6,907 bases of DNA from Hungatella sp. UBA5982 (lineage in GTDB: Bacteria > Bacillota > Clostridia > Lachnospirales > Lachnospiraceae): contig DJBG01000174.1 of assembly GCA_002429965.1 (NCBI GenBank), positions 1 to 6,907 on the forward strand. Direction: 5' to 3'. Below are positions 5,863 through 6,907 of the stretch, in pieces; within the stretch, counting starts at the first letter, position 1; every line of letters starts with the position of its first letter. A model generated the notes under the pieces. The model saw only the letters and a program-made list of their open reading frames with translations, had not been told where the DNA came from and did no database searches. The translations under genes were made by a program, and so were the position numbers.

Positions 5863-6651
5863 TCAGCCCTTATAGCCGGCTGCCGCCAGATTGTTCTCCT
5901 GCATCCGTCCGGAATCAATAAGCTGGATTTTGGGATGGTACAGGATCTGCCCGTCATTGCTGATTAAATAGACATAGCCGCCCTTTCCTGTGGTCACCCC
6001 GTCAAAAAGATGTTCAAGGCTTGAGTAGCTTAAATCCACTAACAGCACGCCCTGGGTGGTAGAGGTGCCCTCCGTCAGCTCCACGGCCCTTGATAAGGAT
6101 ATCACCCACCGGTACTGGTTTTCATTGCTGTCAAAAATATACTGGACATGGGGATAAGAGAAATGTTGGTTCTCTGTCTTCTCCAAAGCATTTAAAAACC
6201 AGTTCTCCCTGGTTACGTCAAGTCCGCTTTTAAGCCTTGCGGCAGGGACTGCTTCCACCATGGTGCCTGATTGGGTAAAGAGAGCGATGTTGTCCACATT
6301 ATCCTTATTGTTATCATACAGGAGCGTGATCTCGTTATTAATGGATTCCGATGAAAGATCGGCATTTTTAACGGCTCCATAATACAGGGAATCCGACAGC
6401 TTCATGACCGTAAGCAGATAGGACTCCACAGATCTGGCTACCTGGTGAATGAGGCTCTGGTTTTCCTCCTGAACCATTTCCCCCACCTGGGTGGAAAGGC
6501 GCTGGTATAAGGAAAAAGTGATCAAAAGACTTGCTGCCAAGGCAGTCACGGTAAAATATACAAAAATAGTATAACGAATGCTGATATTCTTTCTTTCCAT
6601 ATTATCGTCTATCCTTTTGGACATAAAGGGATACCCGGAGGGTGTTTCCAT
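5863..6651 (-). CDS. Sensor kinase, N-terminal fragment: TM1 and dCache sensor
   Basis: If translation ends at the TGA, this gives a 262-aa product with one membrane segment (about 27-48) and most of the extracellular sensor domain. Supporting motifs are ENWF (149-152), WVISLSRAV (182-190) and YVYLISNDGQILYHP (226-240), typical of the Cache domains of YesM-like kinases. It lacks the last strands of the sensor (the TVKSIGYTGWKIIGV stretch lies beyond the stop) and has no kinase module, so alone it could not signal by phosphorylation. It might still contact the anchored binding proteins. Confidence 0.6.
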   Translation of the reverse strand: METPSGYPFMSKRIDDNMERKNISIRYTIFVYFTVTALAASLLITFSLYQRLSTQVGEMVQEENQSLIHQVARSVESYLLTVMKLSDSLYYGAVKNADLSSESINNEITLLYDNNKDNVDNIALFTQSGTMVEAVPAARLKSGLDVTRENWFLNALEKTENQHFSYPHVQYIFDSNENQYRWVISLSRAVELTEGTSTTQGVLLVDLSYSSLEHLFDGVTTGKGGYVYLISNDGQILYHPKIQLIDSGRMQENNLAAAGYKG

Positions 6652-6907
6652 TACCTGGCTCCGCGGAATTTAGTCGGTGATACTCCAAATTTTTTCTTGA
6701 ATACGTAACTGAAATAGTTCTGCTCCTGATATCCCACCTTTGCTGCCACCACATAGGTCTTATCATCCGTTTTATTAAGCAGTTCTACCGCCTTATTAAG
6801 ACGGACATCCGTCAAATAGGCGATGTAGGCCTGTCCGGTTTCTTTTTTAAACATGGTGGAGAAATATGCCGGGCTCAAATGAAGGCGGCGGCATATCATT
6901 TCCACTG
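6651..6907 (-). CDS. YesN-type AraC-family response regulator, C-terminal DNA-binding part (5' end beyond window)
   Basis: Only the last 85 or so residues are in the window. They form most of an AraC-family DNA-binding domain with two helix-turn-helix units: CRRLHLSPAYFSTMFKKETG for the first and VAAKVGYQEQNYFSYVFKKK for the second, ending FGVSPTKFRGAR. The receiver domain that would take the phosphate lies past the right edge, so calling it a response regulator rests on its pairing with the LytS/YesM-type kinase, whose usual partner is YesN. Its TAA stop shares one base with the kinase ATG (TAATG). The likely target is the mglB promoter (inference). A stand-alone AraC regulator is possible but less likely in this context. 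Confidence 0.85.
   Translation of the reverse strand, partial: VEMICRRLHLSPAYFSTMFKKETGQAYIAYLTDVRLNKAVELLNKTDDKTYVVAAKVGYQEQNYFSYVFKKKFGVSPTKFRGAR

Larger units (their letters stand above)
4825..6651 (-). pseudogene. LytS/YesM-type sensor histidine kinase interrupted by an in-frame TGA
   Basis: Read through, this is a 608-codon membrane kinase: TM1 (about 27-48), an extracellular dCache-like sensor (about 50-290), TM2 (about 304-330), HAMP (about 327-378), a His_kinase domain with H404 (NPHFLYN) and a C-terminal ATPase. Codon 263, at 5865-5863, is TGA. The frame is the same on both sides and both flanks read as conserved kinase sequence, so a single base substitution (for example from CGA, GGA or TGG) is the simplest cause, not an indel. 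TGA is an ordinary stop here: this gene and the next one both end in TGA, which argues against reassignment. The ATG overlaps the regulator's stop (TAATG), suggesting translational coupling. In-frame ATGs at codons 10 and 18 are alternative starts. Options are a real loss of function, stop read-through or a base-call error. Confidence 0.8.

Noticed and set aside
5829..5865. Possible selenocysteine insertion at the kinase TGA: a CCGGG/CCCGG stem lies shortly downstream
   Set aside because: The stem is only 5 bp with an 18-nt loop, has no recognisable SECIS apical motif, and sensor kinases of this family are not known selenoproteins. A substitution is simpler.
4825..6651. TGA reassigned to tryptophan
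   Set aside because: The kinase gene and the downstream binding-protein gene both end in TGA where the next gene's ribosome site begins, so TGA acts as a normal stop.

Overview
The window reads almost entirely on the minus strand. It carries a sugar-sensing and sugar-uptake locus of the galactose/glucose (Mgl, CUT2) type. The family mix suggests a Clostridia member, probably Lachnospiraceae: a YesN-like AraC regulator, a LytS/YesM-type kinase, a lipoprotein MglB with a Thr/Ala/Glu-rich linker, strong GGAGG-type ribosome sites and moderate GC. This placement is inference; there is no rRNA or other marker to fix the taxon.

In transcription order (right to left) the layout is: the C-terminal end of an AraC-type response regulator (6907-6651, cut by the window edge); a sensor histidine kinase that starts on the regulator's stop codon (6651-4825) and is broken by one in-frame TGA at 5865-5863; a membrane-anchored periplasmic-binding-protein-fold protein of unknown ligand (4809-3838); a second membrane-anchored binding protein clearly related to MglB (3822-2800); a strong 12-bp hairpin at its stop codon; a 189-nt intergenic region with a good promoter; mglB, the lipoprotein substrate-binding protein (2610-1492); an intergenic hairpin; and mglA, the double ATPase (1390 to the left edge, about 40 residues missing). 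A permease gene (mglC) would be expected just beyond the left edge.

The proposed logic is that the anchored binding proteins sense sugar outside the membrane and signal through the kinase. The kinase would phosphorylate the AraC-type regulator, which would activate the mglB promoter. This resembles the XylFII-LytS-YesN three-component xylose system of Clostridium beijerinckii, but with galactose-type proteins and two anchored binding proteins instead of one. The functional link is inference from family and gene order.

Points most worth a second look are the in-frame TGA in the kinase, the pair of anchored binding proteins, a changed residue in the predicted sugar pocket of each MglB-like protein, an 11-nt sequence repeated exactly at the mglB transcript start and in the loop of the hairpin after mglB, and a near-perfect 12-nt direct repeat upstream of the mglB promoter.
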